A stretch of DNA of 64,000 bases, taken from assembly GCF_013450295.1 (NCBI RefSeq), contig NZ_SKBR01000002.1:248001-312000 (forward strand), read 5' to 3'. The translations under genes were made by a program, and so were the position numbers. Below are positions 63,740-64,000 of the stretch, piece by piece; positions within the stretch are counted from its first letter, which is position 1, and every line of letters starts with the position of its first letter. The notes below the pieces were generated by a model that saw only the letters and a list, made by a program, of their open reading frames with translations, made no database searches and was not told the origin of the DNA. The stretch is from Streptomyces sp. AJS327. Its GTDB lineage: Bacteria; Actinomycetota; Actinomycetes; Streptomycetales; Streptomycetaceae.

Positions 63740-64000
63740 ATGGATACGCCTGAGAAGACACCCGGCACCGACGACGCCGGGCAGAGCACGACGCCCACCG
63801 GGACCGCCACCCAGGACTGGGCACAGGCCTCCGCCGACCCGACCTACCGGGCGGCGGTCGTCGACCTTCTGGGCGCGCTCGCGTACGGGGAGCTTGCCGC
63901 CTTCGAGCGGCTGGCCGAGGACGCCAAACTGGCGCCCTCGCTCGCCGACAAGGCCGAGCTGGCGTCCATGGCCTCCGCCGAGTTCCACCACTTCGAGCGG
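63740..64000 (+). CDS. Ferritin-like domain protein (partial, runs off the window)
   Basis: Only the first 87 residues are present. The ATG at 63740 (MDTPEKTPGTDD) opens a Thr/Ala-rich start, then ALAYGELAAFERLAEDAKLAPSLADK and the ASAEFHHFER end of the window. The Glu and E-x2-H motif match diiron ferritin-like proteins, which in streptomycetes often sit beside the DEAD-box helicase gene. It is transcribed divergently from the helicase. Metal-dependent function is expected but not shown. Confidence 0.8.
   Translation, partial: MDTPEKTPGTDDAGQSTTPTGTATQDWAQASADPTYRAAVVDLLGALAYGELAAFERLAEDAKLAPSLADKAELASMASAEFHHFER

Noticed and set aside
1..64000. CRISPR array, prophage, insertion sequence, tRNA or biosynthetic cluster
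   Set aside because: No spaced repeats, transposase or integrase motifs, cloverleaf sequences or polyketide/peptide synthase genes were found; the region is syntenic core chromosome.

Overview
The window is high-GC (roughly 70-75%) actinobacterial chromosome. Gene content and order point to Streptomyces or a close relative: a mycothiol gene (mshB), a bldK-type oligopeptide importer, many lipoproteins, GTG starts, and gene families restricted to streptomycetes. I see no tRNA, rRNA, CRISPR array, insertion sequence, integrase or phage gene. It reads as conserved core chromosome rather than an acquired island.

Layout. (1) 0.2-4.8 kb: an LpqW-type solute-binding lipoprotein with large low-complexity inserts, followed by the ribosome-associated GTPase typA. 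(2) 5.3-25.4 kb: three consecutive five-gene oligopeptide ABC importers on the + strand. Operons 1 and 2 have the order binding protein, permease B, permease C, ATPase D, ATPase F; they are an old tandem duplication with patches of near-identical DNA in the ATPase genes. Operon 3 has the order permease, binding protein, permease, ATPase, ATPase, which is the bldKABCDE order of S. coelicolor. An unrelated convergent membrane protein separates operons 2 and 3. (3) 25.5-35.9 kb: an S9 peptidase, a 64-residue membrane protein, mshB with its small membrane partner, a cell-wall-binding-type membrane protein, a GNAT/SirB1 pair, the seven-iron ferredoxin fdxA and dapC (lysine/diaminopimelate branch). 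(4) 36-43.6 kb: a small secreted protein, a membrane-anchored cell-wall hydrolase-like protein, dapE, a LOG-family protein, a folP2-type gene, a DivIVA-like protein coupled to tag, an enoyl-CoA hydratase and a DUF3117 protein. (5) 43.7-49.4 kb: O-methyltransferase, divergent from sigE - RseA-like anti-sigma - HtrA-like protease - tatB, an envelope-stress module. (6) 49.7-64 kb: a hypothetical protein, the MgtE_N/CBS - DUF1003 - mrp operon, a lipoprotein, the corA operon, a SUFU-domain protein, a zinc-ribbon protein, a PHP phosphoesterase, an alpha/beta hydrolase, a DEAD-box RNA helicase and the start of a ferritin-like gene.

The order lpqW/typA ... mshB ... fdxC-dapC ... dapE ... LOG ... folP2 ... 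tagA ... DUF3117 ... methyltransferase-sigE-rseA-htrA-tatB ... mrp ... MgtE_N protein ... corA parallels Mycobacterium tuberculosis Rv1165-Rv1239, so much of this is ancestral actinobacterial synteny; the three peptide importers are the streptomycete-specific insertion.

Functional themes are peptide import and signalling or nutrition (three importers plus a periplasm- or cytosol-facing peptidase), envelope homeostasis (SigE module, Tat, wall-binding proteins, CorA/MgtE-like) and thiol/DAP metabolism. The most interesting non-routine signals are an apparent ATT start for the methyltransferase, an apparent CTG start for the RNA helicase, an ECF-type promoter in front of sigE, strong hairpins directly behind the binding-protein genes, a gene-conversion tract between operons 1 and 2, and a short leader ORF with a perfect Shine-Dalgarno sequence upstream of corA. 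I found no convincing new multi-gene system.
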